From: Medicago truncatula
Taxonomy: Eukaryota > Streptophyta > Magnoliopsida > Fabales > Fabaceae
Assembly (NCBI RefSeq): GCF_003473485.1
Contig: NC_053042.1
Coordinates: forward strand, 3,112,501-3,176,500
Reading direction: 5' to 3'
Length of the DNA: 64,000 nucleotides
Each line of letters starts with the position of its first letter. Position 1 is the first letter of the stretch. The notes beneath the pieces were generated by a model. That model ran no database searches. It was not told the origin of the DNA and was given only the letters and a program-made list of their open reading frames with translations. Position numbers and translations under genes: made by a program. Positions 1-12,432 of this stretch are shown here, piece by piece.

Positions 1-559
1 TTCTGAATTACATAAATATTGAATTCAAAGGAAGTTGGCAGCTATTGTCTTGAATTAACAAAGCAACCAAATCAAATTTAATAAATTCACAAACTGATAA
101 GGACCATCGACCAAATATTTATGTAAATAAATTTAGCTCTGGTTGAAACTTAAAAAAGAAAGATTAAAGAATCAAAAGGAGAAGATAGGATCCTGGAAAA
201 GAGGATATAGTAATATATAGAAAAGGAAAGGTATTCTTCATTGAAGCAGGTAGTTTTTTTGGGTCTGCTGTAAACTTTTCTTTCTAAAATATTTATATTC
301 AAAAGTTTGAAGGAAATTGAAATATAATGTTAAAAAAATTTAAGTCCGAAATTTTACGAATATTCTAGCCATATATGAACACTTTCCCATTAGTGATAAA
401 ACATAGTACTTTTTGTTTCTTTCTCTATAGTATAGTGGTAAATAGGTTAGTGAAGACACCAAACGAATTTACATAATAGTTGTGTTTATTGTTTGTAATA
501 AAATTTAACTCCTTGTGGAAGTATCAAGCATGGCTCTGATTTTGCTCATTCCTGAATAT
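1..559. other. AT-rich flank downstream of the peroxidase gene
   Basis: No coding signal is visible here. The part next to position 560 should hold the 3' untranslated region of the minus-strand glutathione peroxidase. No polyadenylation site can be assigned with confidence. Confidence 0.4.
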
Positions 560-3500
560 TCACGCAGCAAGTAACTTCTGGATATCCTTCTGCAAAGATG
601 TGAAACGGGGTAGATCAGATTAAGCATAAAATGTTTTAGGAAGTCCATAGTATACGGATATTAATCGTGGATACATTATCATTATAGTTTCTTGTTATTG
701 CAATAAGAAATCCCCTTATATTATTTATGAACCAATATAGTTTCTTGTAATTGCAAAAAGAAATCCAATGTGGAAGCTTGATCTGGTGATATTGTTGGCT
801 TTGGTAGAGTATAACCAACTCAACAAATCAATGGCAATTTACATCAGACTCTGGTAGAGTGAAAACTGGTATGCTGAAGCCCTTAATTAATTAAGTTTAG
901 TGAAAACAGGCAAACTGCTTAACTAAGTGTTTATCATATAAGTGTTATGTTCAAGTCAACTCTTAAAGTCAACCTTAGTCATACATACTATTATCCTTAC
1001 TCTCACATACTGACATACAATGATACCATATCATACATACCATACCAAGTTATTCAAATAAGAAACTATACGCCATATCAACAATTTGTTAGTACCTAAG
1101 AACAACTCATTTTCTTCTTCACTAAAGCCTCAATTGTTTGTCCCTTGCCAGTAAAAGCTTCATTTATGATACATATGAGTGGCAGAGGTATTAATCAGTG
1201 TAACTTTATTAAATAACTTGTTGTCTTGACTATCATATATAGGGCTAATTTCAAAATTCAGCTGTGCTGAAAATAATACTATATATTTGTTTTATATGTA
1301 CTAAAAATTTACGTGAGTGAGAAACTACTTGAATTTAAATGAGAGAATTTTTAAACACTTAATTTTAGCGTCAGAATTTTCAGCACAAAATTTCGATAGT
1401 GAATCTTCAGAGCTAAATTTTCCGATATAATCAAATACAGCTTAAAATCAGCTCAAAGACAGTTTTCTGAACATTTTCTTTTAGCTTAAAACACCACTAA
1501 AGATGTATTACTCTCATCTTCAATTTTGTCCGGAAAATCACATTGACATACTTGAGGAGGTACCTAACTAGTTAATAATTCATTGCCACCGTAAAAATTA
1601 GAAGCTAGACTTTTGATGCTGTTGGAAAGTTTAACATACCTCAATTTGAAAAGGAGAGGTTGTTGGTGGGTATCGTTCAACAACTTTACCATTTTTATCA
1701 ACCAAGAATTTCTCAAAATTCCACTTGACAAGATCACCAAAAAACCCTCCAGAACTTGACTTCAGAAACTGGTATACTGGAGCAGTAAATGGTCCATTTA
1801 CATCAACCTGTTTTACAAAACTTCAGTACTTGGTTTACTCACATGTAATCTATTCTGAACTACTAGATAAAGAAACATTATCGAACCTTATCGAAAATTG
1901 GAAATTCTGCTTTGAACCTAGTGCAAGCGAATTTCTTAATTTCTTCATTTGATCCAGGCTCCTGCATGCCAAATTGATTGCAAGGGAAAGCTAGAACCTC
2001 CAAACCTGGAAAGAAAATGCACAAGGACAATAAAAATGTGTGGCTCGTACAAAAATGTTTTTTGAACTAAAAATCTGAAAGCCGTGTTCAAAGAGAAACA
2101 ACAAAGTAGAAAATCAAATTTCAGTCACTTTTGAATCTATCATTTGGAAAAAATTTAATTTTCCAGCAAGAGCTCACTCATGTTCCACCATATAGTGACC
2201 CTGATATGCTCCTTACATTAGTCTATCTATCCTTTAGCAAATTCTTCAACACCAAAATTGTAATCAGAATGCAACTATGCACATTTTTGTTCAGTTACTT
2301 TTAGGGGGGAAATTGTTTTCCTATTAAAAAGCTCTCAGAAAGCTGCAAACAAATAGCTTCTCAGCCCCAAATTACAAAACAAAACAAGGTAAAATGAAAA
2401 GTTTTCCATCTTCTTCATTAGTTCACTTTACCCCCTGCCTAATTTTTCACTTTTATGTTTTCCATCTCCACAACAAACACCGTTAAATGCCAAACAGAAA
2501 GCAGGGGAATGAGAATAACAATACTAGTGTCAGACAAGTTAATATCCTAAATTGCAAATGGTGGAAATAAAGCAAGATAGGTAGTCTGTATAAATTGCAT
2601 ATAGCATTACCCACGAAAACACATGCATTTTTTATTTGAGGTTTCCCCAGGATATCCTTATACAGAAGCCAATCCTATTTGAGACACGATTAGACACTAA
2701 TACGAGCATCTCTTCCAGTGAAGATTCAAAATGTGTTTGTCAATTGGGGGGACTAGCACATCTGCTAGACTCAACCCCGTTGGTTAAAATGGACATGTGC
2801 TTTACAAGCATAACCAATAGCTTTCCATATAAAGATATGTTTAGCCTATAGAGAAATGTTTCGATAGGAAGGAAGGGTACAAGATCCAGATAACAGGTAG
2901 TGACCAATAGTCAAAATAAAAAATATAAGAAATATAAACAAATAACTATGATCCATAAGTAACGTACCTTTGTCTTTAAAATTTTCATATAAGTGTGAGA
3001 GTTCCGTGTAGTTTGATGATGTCAAACCGCTGCCATTCAAAGGAAACCATTCAATAGAAACGTAACTCACCATAAACTTTGACATAACTTTCAAGTTATT
3101 TGATTAGACCTTTTCAAATAGCAGGAGAAACTGACTTATCTCTCCTCAAGTATGCTTAAATAGAGCATACTTGAATGAAGACTCACCACTCTAACTTGTT
3201 GGATAAGTGACACCAAATTCATGCTCTCATCAAGTCACACACAAAGTCACCGACTCTATTTTTGTATAACAAACTAGAGGTGTGTGTAACTAAGGGGAAT
3301 TTGATGTCTTACATTAGAGGAGTGAGAAAGTGATGGTTCTAAATTGCAAATCCCTCCCGAACATTACAATTGAAAAAAAAAGGGCCGACCACAAATATAA
3401 AGTGAATAATAATACATACCATCTTGAAGCAACATTAACAATCAAAAGAACCTTCCCCTTGAATTTGCTAAGAGGCACATCCTTCTTATCAATATCCTGC

Positions 3501-4447
3501 ACCACATAATAATAGTATGATCATCTTATAACAAATAAATTAACATTTTTTTCTTCAATTCCAAAAAAGGGTTCCTCCGTTAAACAAAACTATATGCCTG
3601 TTTCGATTGGCTTATCTGCACTCATCTACTAGCATAAACATTGTGAGACTGTCTGGGAGAATTCACGAAAACAGCTTATGACAATAAATAAGCTTTTATG
3701 TTAATTCATAAGTTCTCACTAGTGAAAATTGTATCTTCATAAGCTGTTTTTTCATAAACTACCTTGACAAGCTTATGAATAATACATTAAAGCTTACTTA
3801 TTTGTATAAGCTAAAAAAAAAAAATAGCCAATCCAAACGGGCCCTGTTCTCCAAGATAGCTTACGAAAACAGCTTATAGCATATACGAAAAACAATTTAA
3901 CTTCATTTTATCTTCCGTTATATAAACAGCTTATCCATAAAACCTATCATAATAAACAACTTATGACATGTTCATAAGCTGTTTTCAGCTTAATTATTAT
4001 AAGTTCTCCCAAATAGCTTATGAAAACAACAATTAACTTTATTTTATCTTCCGTTATATAAAAAACTTATCCATTAACACTTATCATGATAAACCCTTAA
4101 CAAATTATCACAACAAAAACCACACAAAAAAAAAAAAAAAAAAATCTACTCAATTCTAACACAACATTAAAATTGAAAATTAAAAATGATACCTTTACAG
4201 TAAAATCATAAATGGATTTATCAGTAACAGCTCTAGCGTTGACAGAGAAAGACCTTGACTTCAAAACAGCCTTAGGAAAATCGAAAGAAGTTGGTTGAGA
4301 AAAGCCATGTTGAAAAAAAGGTGACTTTGAAGAAGGAATTGAGGATTTTACAAAAGGCAAAGAAATTGAAGGTATTGAATTTGTTCTAGCTTGATTGAAA
4401 TTGTGAAGAGGTGTGAAGAATGTTGTGGAAGAAGCCATGGAAACCAT
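560..4447 (-). CDS. GPX: Chloroplast phospholipid-hydroperoxide glutathione peroxidase
   Basis: Six exons, in transcript order: 4447-4193, 3496-3420, 3029-2968, 2005-1887, 1807-1640, 589-560. All introns are GT-AG and the joined frame gives 236 residues, the usual length for plastid plant GPX. The enzyme reduces lipid and hydrogen peroxides; plant members use thioredoxin rather than glutathione. Exon 1 encodes a Ser/Thr-rich transit peptide of about 70 residues. The peroxidatic residue in NVASRCGLTS is Cys111 (codon TGC, split across an intron), not selenocysteine; FPCNQFG has Cys140 and the resolving cysteine is Cys159 in FACTRF. The WNFEKFLV motif supplies the catalytic Trp and Asn. The protein ends [10 protein letters not shown] second in-frame ATG at 4438 would make it three residues shorter. 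Intron 1 carries MITE-like repeats. The family call is very secure; plastid targeting is inferred from the N-terminus. Confidence 0.95.
3597..4090. mobile_element. MITE-like 'ataagcttat' element(s) in GPX intron 1
   Basis: The left end at about 3600 (GTTTCGATTGGCTTAT) and the right end at about 3845 (ATAGCCAATCCAAACGGGCC) are inverted copies of one another. The interior is full of AAGCTTATGAAAACAGCTTAT-like tracts in both orientations. A second, related block fills 3846-4090. Similar sequence recurs at 43829-44010 and 49848-50055, so this is a dispersed non-coding family. No transposase is encoded. Confidence 0.6.
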
Positions 4448-4489
4448 TTTGCGTTGTTCACAATCACAACTGCAGAGACTGTGAAACAA

Positions 4490-5990
4490 TTTTGTCTCAA
4501 TAGTTTGTTATATGCGGTGCTTGATGGTAACGGTACTTCCAAAATTATTGGTGTTTTTGTGGATAATGCAATATTTGTGGGTTCTTTTTATCTTTTTTTA
4601 TCTAATTAATTTAATCAATTTCAAATTTAAATCAAATCTTATCTAATGCTTAAATCAATTCTAACAAATCAAATATAAAGCAATTAGTTTTAGTATGACT
4701 ATTGTAAGTTGTTTTTCATTTTATTTTTTTTTTGGTGGCCGGGTTTTAATCATTGAACCTTACATATATTATGCATTGTCATTGTCAACTGAGCTAAGTT
4801 TATAGGGATGTAAGTGGTTTTTCATTTACTCATTGGCTTTTGTCATATGCTCATTGTAATTTTTTAATAAATATGACTGACTATTGAATACAATCATCTC
4901 TTTTCTCTTATTTCTGTTCTTGATTTGAGAAGTTTTCGTAATAAGTTATTAGCACGAGACTCTTGTCAATTAAGAAGATGTGTAATTTTTCTTGATCTAT
5001 TTTAATTTGTAGATAAGTTTTAATTTTGTATAGATGATGAACAACTATACCGTTAAAATTCTCACAATTTGAATCAGGGTCTTATATATACATATTGTGG
5101 TTCCATTATTGTATTTATTTATTCCTTATGAACTCCATAAGAATTTAACACTCATGGATCTTTGAAGGATCACATAAGGATTGATCTTACATATTAAAAA
5201 TCTATTATATAGTTTATGAAGAATTTAAAATAAAATAAAAGCTCAATTTTTAATATACAAGAGTTCTTGAAGAATACAATAGTGATGCATCTCTGAATGA
5301 TAGCATAAAAAATTGATTTCATTTTATGTTTCGGTATAGAATCTAAGAGATTGTGGCATGTGGCGAACAGACCTATAAGAAGACAGCCTGAACTTCAAGC
5401 ATTGAGGAAGAGCATGAACTAAGGTCCAACCTGTAAGATCTAATGCAAATTAAACAATGACTTTGTTTTCTCAAACATAATAGATTTGAAAACTTGGATA
5501 TTCTCAACACTTTAGTTTCATCATATATATAAACTTCGTTAAATTTGTATGCATTTTACTATTGTATGATATAAAGTCATATATTGTAAGTTTGTTGACA
5601 AATTTAGCTAATTGATTTTAGAAATATTTTGTTCTCGATCAATATATTGTACTGATTTAAATTGAATGAACATTGTTATTATTATATTTAAAAAGAAAAA
5701 CAAATCAAAATCAATGTAAGTTAAGTCCACCGGTCATCATGTTTGTGTGTGTGTGTGTTTTTTTTTTGTTGTTTTTCTTTCGTGAGCACATGTGTTGATA
5801 ACTTGATATCCAGCTTTATACAACTAAGGCGCACTTACTCATTTTAGGTGACCTTATTTTGGCAACATGAAGAAGACGTCAGAGTTTTCATAGATGCTCA
5901 AGGGATTACTTTTGGACGTTTTTCTTATTTTAGCGGGACAAATTTAAGGATATGCTAACTAACTTTAAACGTTACCAAAGATTCTTATAT
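4490..5990. other. Spacer upstream of the peroxidase gene
   Basis: AT-rich DNA without a supportable gene. It should hold the GPX promoter near 4490-4700, one minus-strand tRNA-like repeat (listed separately) and a short GT run followed by T near 5745-5770. Confidence 0.4.
4728..4810 (-). repeat. tRNA-derived SINE-like repeat
   Basis: On the minus strand it reads an A-box-like TTAGCTCAGTTGACA, a spacer with ATGCATAATATATGTAAGG, a degenerate B-box beginning GGTTCAATGA, then CCACC and a run of A. The same order is seen at 10451-10542 (-), 27752-27845 (+) and 29215-29309 (+). No tRNA cloverleaf is kept, so this is a repeat and not a tRNA gene. Confidence 0.5.
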
Positions 5991-5994
5991 ACTA

Positions 5995-6249
5995 CTCCGT
6001 TCCTACGTCTTTTTTTAAATTAAGAAAAGTTGTTAGTGCAATTAATGTGTTTATTTTATGTGTTAATATTATTAAATTGTTTTTTTTTTATGTGTATTAA
6101 ATTTGACTTTTCATATTTCAAGACAAGTTAGTAGTATTAATTAGAGGTATGTTTAGAAAAAAATAATAAATGTATCTACTAATTTGTAAATAAGGTTACA
6201 TTTAGGAACAAAAATAAAGTCAATCTGAAGGTTACATACACGGATGAAG
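5995..6249. mobile_element. Degenerate Stowaway-like MITE
   Basis: The left end CTCCGTTCCTACGT and right end ACACGGATGAAG form imperfect inverted repeats flanked by TA on both sides (5993-5994 and 6250-6251), the target of Tc1/mariner-type Stowaway elements. Length is about 255 bp with no coding capacity. It is more diverged than the element at 10033-10372. Confidence 0.55.
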
Positions 6250-6848
6250 TAGTTGTTTTAGTAATATAAATCTTTTACTTTACTTAATATCATTAATTAA
6301 GTATTATATAGTACAGTGGTTGAGAACCCAAGAGGCTTCAGTGAGATAATTTGATCTGATTAACTATAAAAATGCTACATAGATCTCTAAATTTTTTGAA
6401 AGAAATTTTTTATCATCAATTGTGATTGTGATCCTATTAAACTCAACAATATATCTACAATTAAGCGCAAAGTATACTATTTACACAAAAAAAAAAAACT
6501 AATATAGGTTGTCCGTTGTCAAGTCAAGTCGATCGGTACCTAATTCTTCAAGAATGAACTCTTTATCGCCATATCAAGAAACTTTTAGCAATAGCAAACA
6601 CTTTTTTTTGGAGAGGATCAACAAAATAGTGCCATGAGTAACACACCAAAAAGTAATTTCAATGTTACATTACTTACATATTTACAATCAACTTTTTTTA
6701 GAGGAATTACATTCACCTTATAAAGTGTTTGTTTGAGGTCTAACAATCATATTTTCGAAAATGCATATCTGAAAGAAATTGTTCTCGATCGCTTGTTATA
6801 CATGAAAATGAAATAACATATCATATTCACTTGTTTCTTCTAAATAAA

Positions 6849-9199
6849 GGTTTAATTGCATGTTTGATCCTTTATGTTTATTTTAGATTTTAAGTTGGTC
6901 CCTTGTGTTTTAAAAGTTTTAAGTTGGTCTCTTACGTTTTAAAAGTTTCAAGTTGGTCTAAAATGTTATTCACGTTGGAATAAGTTAGTCCCTTCAATCA
7001 CTTAACGTTTTAAAAATTTGAGTTAACAATATGGGTGGCGGAACTTAACTTATTTAGAAAACCAGTTTTAAAACATTTTTTTAATTTTTTTGTTTTATTA
7101 AACTTAATATCATTTTTTTTTTGAACAAGCAAAAATGAAATATATATTAAAAACTCAAAGAGAAATTTCAAGCACAAGGTGTGCTTGAGACAAACAGAAA
7201 CAAACTAGCCAATGCCCAAACAAACAAAAGGGCTTGACTACCACATATGAAAATTATTACGGATAGAAATATTAGAAGCCTTCATCCACCAAAAAGATTG
7301 TAATTTGATTTTCTCTACCACTTGGTGAACAATATGGTCCCTATTTTTGAAGACCCTGCTCTTTCTTTCATTCCAAAAAACTCACATATAGCACAACTAG
7401 ATAAGTTACATGAAAGTGCGAATAGTACGTGATGCACCTCCAGAATACACAATCTGATAAAAATGATCTGACAAACATAAAGGCTCGGCGGTAGCTATCC
7501 CTAGCCAAGACCGGATTTGCCCCCACAAGGCAACATAAAATGGACAAGAGCGAAACAGATGTTGCGCAGTCTCAAAGTCACCGCAACCAATCACACAATG
7601 CTGATTATCATGACTATGAGGAATAACACCGTGCACGCACAAATTATCCTTCGTCGGTAGTCTATTTTGTAGGAGTCTCCACGCAAAAATAGAGACCTTC
7701 AAGGGAACCTGTTTGTGCCAAATTAAATCCAATAAAACTTCTGATGTCTGGACCGGTTGACTGGTGAGCATTTGGTAAACACCGTTAACTGAGTAACCGT
7801 TCGACGGATCAAGTCTCCACACCCACCGATCTGTATGCTGCAAGGTAATGTCAGACAGTAAAATCCTACACTCCCCTAACAACTCCTCCTCCCAGGCCCA
7901 CAACCGCCTACGCCATTGCCACCCCCCCTTCATCTCATCCTAACTCACACATATCTGCCACCGAAATAGATTTATTGACAGCTATGTCAAACAGACGCCC
8001 AAACCAAACGCACAATGGCGCACCGCCCACCCACGGATCCAACCAAAACGCCGTGTCAATCTCATCACCAACCTTACACTCAACATTGTCCCTAACCCAC
8101 TCTTCACCTACTTCACCTAACCCGTCCCGAATACTCGCCACCTCCTTCCACCACGAAGAAACACTCCGGTCCCCAACCGCCAACCTCCCATCCTCCTCAC
8201 CATAACGCGCTACCAACACCCTATACCACATACTACCTTTATCGTCTAGTAACCTCCAACACCATTTTCCTAACAGAGAAACATTAAACTCCCTCATCCT
8301 CCTCACTCCCAAACCACCATTAATTTTACTAGCACAAATATTATTCCAACCAACCCATGAAATTTTCCTATGATCCTCACGCCTACCAAAAAAAAATTTA
8401 TAAATAAAGATTCAAGGGTAGAGATTATACCTGATGGAGCTCTGAAGAAGGAAAGGGCATAGACATGAAGAGAGGACAGGAAAACCTTAAGGAGAACCAG
8501 ACGACCACCAAAAGATAGAAATTTGCTACGCCACCCTGACAGTCTCTTTTTAACTCTATCCACCACCGACTCCCAAAACAACAATCGCCTCGGATCACCA
8601 CCAATCGAAAGACCCAAATACAAAAAGGGGACCTTTCCTACTTTACAACCAAGCATAGTCGTTGCTTCATTCAACCAAGACTCTGAAACATTAACCCCCA
8701 CCAACAAACTTTTGTGGAAGTTCATTTTTAGCCCCGAGCGACATCACCTTAAAAGAAGAAGGACAGCCCGCAAAGCACGAACATTTGCCCAACTTTTTAC
8801 TCCCACAAGAAGCGTGTCGTCTGCAAACTGAAGATGAGAAATAACCATTGAGTCGTGCTCCCCAATAGAGTACCCGGAGAAAATATTAATTTCCACCATG
8901 GATTGCATCATAACATTCAAACCTTCTGCAGCCAGTAAGAAAAGAAACTGGGATAAAGGATCTCCTTTTCTCAAACCCCTTTCTAGCGGAAATTCAGGTG
9001 TCGGACTCCCGTTTACCAACACATACATTGTAGCTGTACAAATCTTAATATCATGTCGTGGAATGAACTAACTTATTCCAATGTGAGTAACGTTTTGGAC
9101 AAACTTGAAACTTTTAAAACGTAATGGACCAACTTGAAACTTTTAAAACATAACTTGAAAACTAAATAAACATAAGGGATCAAACATGCAATTAAGCCC
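6849..9199. mobile_element. Long-TIR element split by a LINE insertion
   Basis: The left arm (6849 to about 7000) contains TTTAATTGCATGTTTGATCC and repeated AAGTTGGTC units; the right arm (about 9060-9199) is its inverted copy, ending ATGCAATTAAGCCC. Without the LINE at 7114-9043 the element would be about 410 bp. Flanks TAAATAAA (6841-6848) and TACATAAA (9200-9207) match at 7 of 8 bases and could be an 8-bp target duplication (hAT-like), though the exact ends are uncertain by a base. No transposase is present. Confidence 0.65.
7114..9043 (-). mobile_element. 5'-truncated LINE with reverse-transcriptase remnants
   Basis: Minus-strand frames at 9028-8744, 8725-8303, 8312-7935 and 7933-7406 carry consecutive parts of a plant L1-like ORF2: an RT segment with GLRKGDPLSQFLFLLAAEGL and HLQFADDTLLVG, the post-RT region, then a zf-RVT domain (WHKQVPLKVSIFAWRLLQ, later HLFRSCPFY). 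Frameshifts separate the pieces and a stop interrupts the C-terminus, so it is dead. The 3' end has a poly(A) tail (T run at 7113-7122 on the plus strand). The 11-bp direct repeat CTTAATATCAT at 7103-7113 and 9044-9054 is the target-site duplication, which fixes the boundaries. The missing 5' part is typical of LINE insertions. Confidence 0.92.
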
Positions 9200-10030
9200 T
9201 ACATAAACTAGGGTTTATAATAATATGTAGTAACGTGAGGTGTTGTTGTTAACTAGTTTAGTTGGCAGAATCTCACGATGAGGAAAGGGTATTAAGGAAT
9301 GACGTTTTGACATTTATATGGTTTCATTTTCGCCATACTAAGTGTTGTACAATAGTTAGAATGAAAGCAATATGAAAAGTTGGAAACGATGGCAAGGTGA
9401 GGGAAAATATGAAAAGTTAAGAAGATCACAAGGAGATCATACATCATATTTTCAATCTAATAGTCTATGGTATGGATGACTCGCGAGTCATATTATTGAT
9501 CATAAGAATGAGGGGTGGCATGATGTTGTCATAGATGCTATCTTTAACCCCCAATAGGCTTATCTGATCATGAGGATGTTGTTATTTTTGAGCAATGATG
9601 ATGATAAGTTATTATGGAATAAAAGTAGAGATGGTGTGTATAAGGCAAAGTTAGCTTAATATGATGCAATGGAAGAAATTAGTGTATGTTTGGAGTGGCG
9701 TTTGATGAACAAAAACATATCTATTGTATTCAATGTAAATCTACCTTGATTTTGAAATGTTGATAATTGGAGTTTTTGCATTAAAGTAATTTTTTATCGT
9801 GATTTTAAGTAAAACGTGATTTGCAGCCGCTCATCCAATCAGAAACTTAATACATAATACAAAGTTTAAAGTAAAAGGAGATTGAATGCATATGTGGAAA
9901 TTGAAAAGTAGTGGCAGATGACATCAATGCACAATTTTGATGTTATTGTGTATGATCTATTTTACATTTTTGCAAGGTCTTTTTGAATATTAATCAAAAC
10001 TATAAGATTAGTGTTTTTTTGCATGACACG
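9200..10030. other. Spacer with a relic of another LINE
   Basis: Mostly featureless AT-rich DNA. Around 9555-9690 on the plus strand a broken frame reads NDDDKLLWNKSRDGVYKAK, resembling the segment just before zf-RVT in plant LINE ORF2 (typically LLW...S.DG.YSVKSAY). Stops interrupt it on both sides. This is a weak call from motif memory only. Confidence 0.35.
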
Positions 10031-10032
10031 TA

Positions 10033-10372
10033 CTCCCTCCGTCTTGAAATATAAGCAAAAAAATTCATTTTCTTTGTCTCAAAATATAATCCAAAAAAAC
10101 AAACTTTTATTCTATTTAATTTTGTTTTTAAAAAAATCATATTTTCCAATAAAAACTTTTTCTTATTCTCATGAAATTAAATGCAAATTACATTTAATTT
10201 TCTCTCACTTTTATTTTTTCCATAACCAATTGCCAATGAAAATTATTTTTACATCTTCCCATAAAACTTATTCCAAATAAAACACAAAAAACTATGCTAC
10301 AAATTCTTATGCTTTAATTTTCTTAATAAGTGTGATTTTTGTTTTTTTGCTTATAATTTAAAACGGATGGAG
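10033..10372. mobile_element. Stowaway MITE
   Basis: The ends CTCCCTCCGTCTTGAAATAT and its inverted partner (ATTTAAAACGGATGGAG) define a 340-bp element flanked by TA at 10031-10032 and 10373-10374. CTCCCTCCGT termini and TA duplication are the hallmark of plant Stowaway elements. Internal sequence is AT-rich with no transposase; the 89-residue open frame inside is a by-product. Confidence 0.88.
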
Positions 10373-10450
10373 TATACTATAAGATTAATTTTATAAAGAG
10401 ACAAGCAAACCTTATTGTCAACTCCCTTGTAAGAGCGATAAAATTTTGTG

Positions 10451-10542
10451 TTTTTTTTTTTTTTTGTGGTTGAGGTTTGAATCTCAAACCTTCTATATAT
10501 TATACATCGTCTCTATCAACTCAGTTAAGCTCGAGGATAATT
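10451..10542 (-). repeat. tRNA-derived SINE-like repeat
   Basis: Minus strand: A-box-like GAGCTTAACTGAGTTGATA, spacer, then GGTTTGAGATTCAAACC as a B-box-like hairpin and a long A run. It belongs to the family at 4728, 27752 and 29215. Confidence 0.5.
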
Positions 10543-11690
10543 GTGTTTTTTCTCCCGTATTTAATTTTGTTTCAACATGTATCACAAACATTACCCTTAA
10601 GGAAATAAAGTAAATTTATTCCTTTAAAATAATTTTTTTTTGGGTTTGGAAAAATTAATCTGATTTAGTATTTAGTATATTAATATTTAATAACAAACTT
10701 ATCTCATATACCCGTTCTACATATCAACGTATGTAACTAAATAATTATTTTTTGAAAGACACCATTTAATAATTATGTTTACACTGTTGAGGAAAATTTG
10801 AAAATGAAGAGAATTTAAAAAGATATTTTGTATTTTTCTTAAGGAGGTATTCTGTACTTATGGTAATGAAAATAACGATGCTATTATAAAAAGGGAAATG
10901 CTAACTATTGTTTTTGAGTATTGGATAAAGGAATAAAAATAGAAATTTTGTGTTGGAAAATAATAAAAAGTGGTCAAATTAACTTGTAAAAAATTTATAA
11001 ATTATTGTTTACAATGTAAAGTTACTAATTTTAGTTACCTTAACCATTGTCCTCTAAGTAAAGGTTAGCAAAACCCTTATAAAAAGGACAAATTGATAGA
11101 TACTTTTTCTGAAAGGAAATTGATACACACTTGTCAACTTGATAACATCCAAAATAAAAGACAATTTGCATATCCATGTAACACGGCATACGTATCTAGA
11201 GATAAGAGAGTGTCCATATCCATATAAATGCAATAACACAAAACAAATGTATATCAACCCTTCACCAATAAAATTCAATTGTGTGAGAATGTTTTTCTTT
11301 ATTTTTATTTTATACATTACATGGAAAGACAAACACCACAAGAAATTCAATAGCATCATGAGATAGTAGAAGATGCTTTTCAGTTTAATTAGAGGTCTTA
11401 ATTTAGATTCATCAGTAAAAATTTATGAGTGTCAAATCTTTGATTAAAAATTTGTCACAATTATTTTTACTCGGCTCGAAAAATTAATTTTCACACATAA
11501 ATAGTATATGATTCATACATAAAAGAACCATCTAAAACTCGTTCAAACTTATGTATTATAAATATAATTTTCAGAAAAGTGTTTAATCTAATAATATCAA
11601 TATCAAAAAGTTGATAAGTGGATGAACAGTGTTGTGCAAATTCTAAGGCACAAAACAAGAAAGTTTCCTCATTTTCTTTCTTTATTCTGA
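10543..11690. other. AT-rich spacer upstream of the PP2C gene
   Basis: No gene, RNA or bounded repeat can be supported. Open frames on both strands near 11054-11366 overlap each other, show no domain, and have the composition of random AT-rich DNA. Confidence 0.4.
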
Positions 11691-12432
11691 CTCATCACTA
11701 GTGGCAACACTACTTGTGTTTTCTTCATTCACCTCTCACTCTCTCTCTTTCTCTTGTACCAACTATCTCTTTCTTCACACTTTTTCTATGTCCTGGTACA
11801 CTTCTTCAACCTCCTTATATCATTCATTTCTTCATTCTTCTTTTTCTCAATTATAAAAAAGCTAACTTTGTTTATTCTTCAATTGTTTGTTCACAAAGTT
11901 TTCTCCATTTTCATGTGAGAATGCAAAAAAAATTAAATTTTTAACTCTTATTGTTAATTTAGTATTCATATTCTCATATGGGTCTTCCTTGTTCTTCATG
12001 ATTATGAACTCTACATTTAGTTTAATCTCTATTATTGGTTCTATCTTTAATTATCTTGATATATTTCTCTGTCTAATGAAGATGATAAAAGTTTATGAAA
12101 TAAAAAAATCATATTTATTTTTTTAATATTTAATATTTTTCTATCTTTGTTTGTTGTCTCTTTATATTTTAATGTTTCATATTTAAATATTTAATTTCAT
12201 GTTTTTGTTGTATATGGTTGGTTTTAGATCATTCTTTGATTATTATATCACTTTTCTTGAATCATGTTGTTGAGAAAGAAACAAAAAGGAAAAATAGTAA
12301 ACTTTAGATGATTCCTCTTTTTTGCTAATTGATTTGGCACGTAGATTTGCAAAAGTTGTATTTGAATTTTTATTCCATAGTTTGGTATTTATAAGGTAAT
12401 GGATGGTTATTTGTTTTAATTCAGATATAGCA

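Noticed and set aside
1725-1952. 75-residue plus-strand frame
   Set aside because: It is antisense to GPX exons 4 and 5.
7975-8831. Plus-strand frames of 76 and 102 residues
   Set aside because: They are antisense shadows of the LINE reverse-transcriptase frames.
10011-10280. 89-residue plus-strand frame
   Set aside because: It lies inside the Stowaway element and has AT-driven composition.
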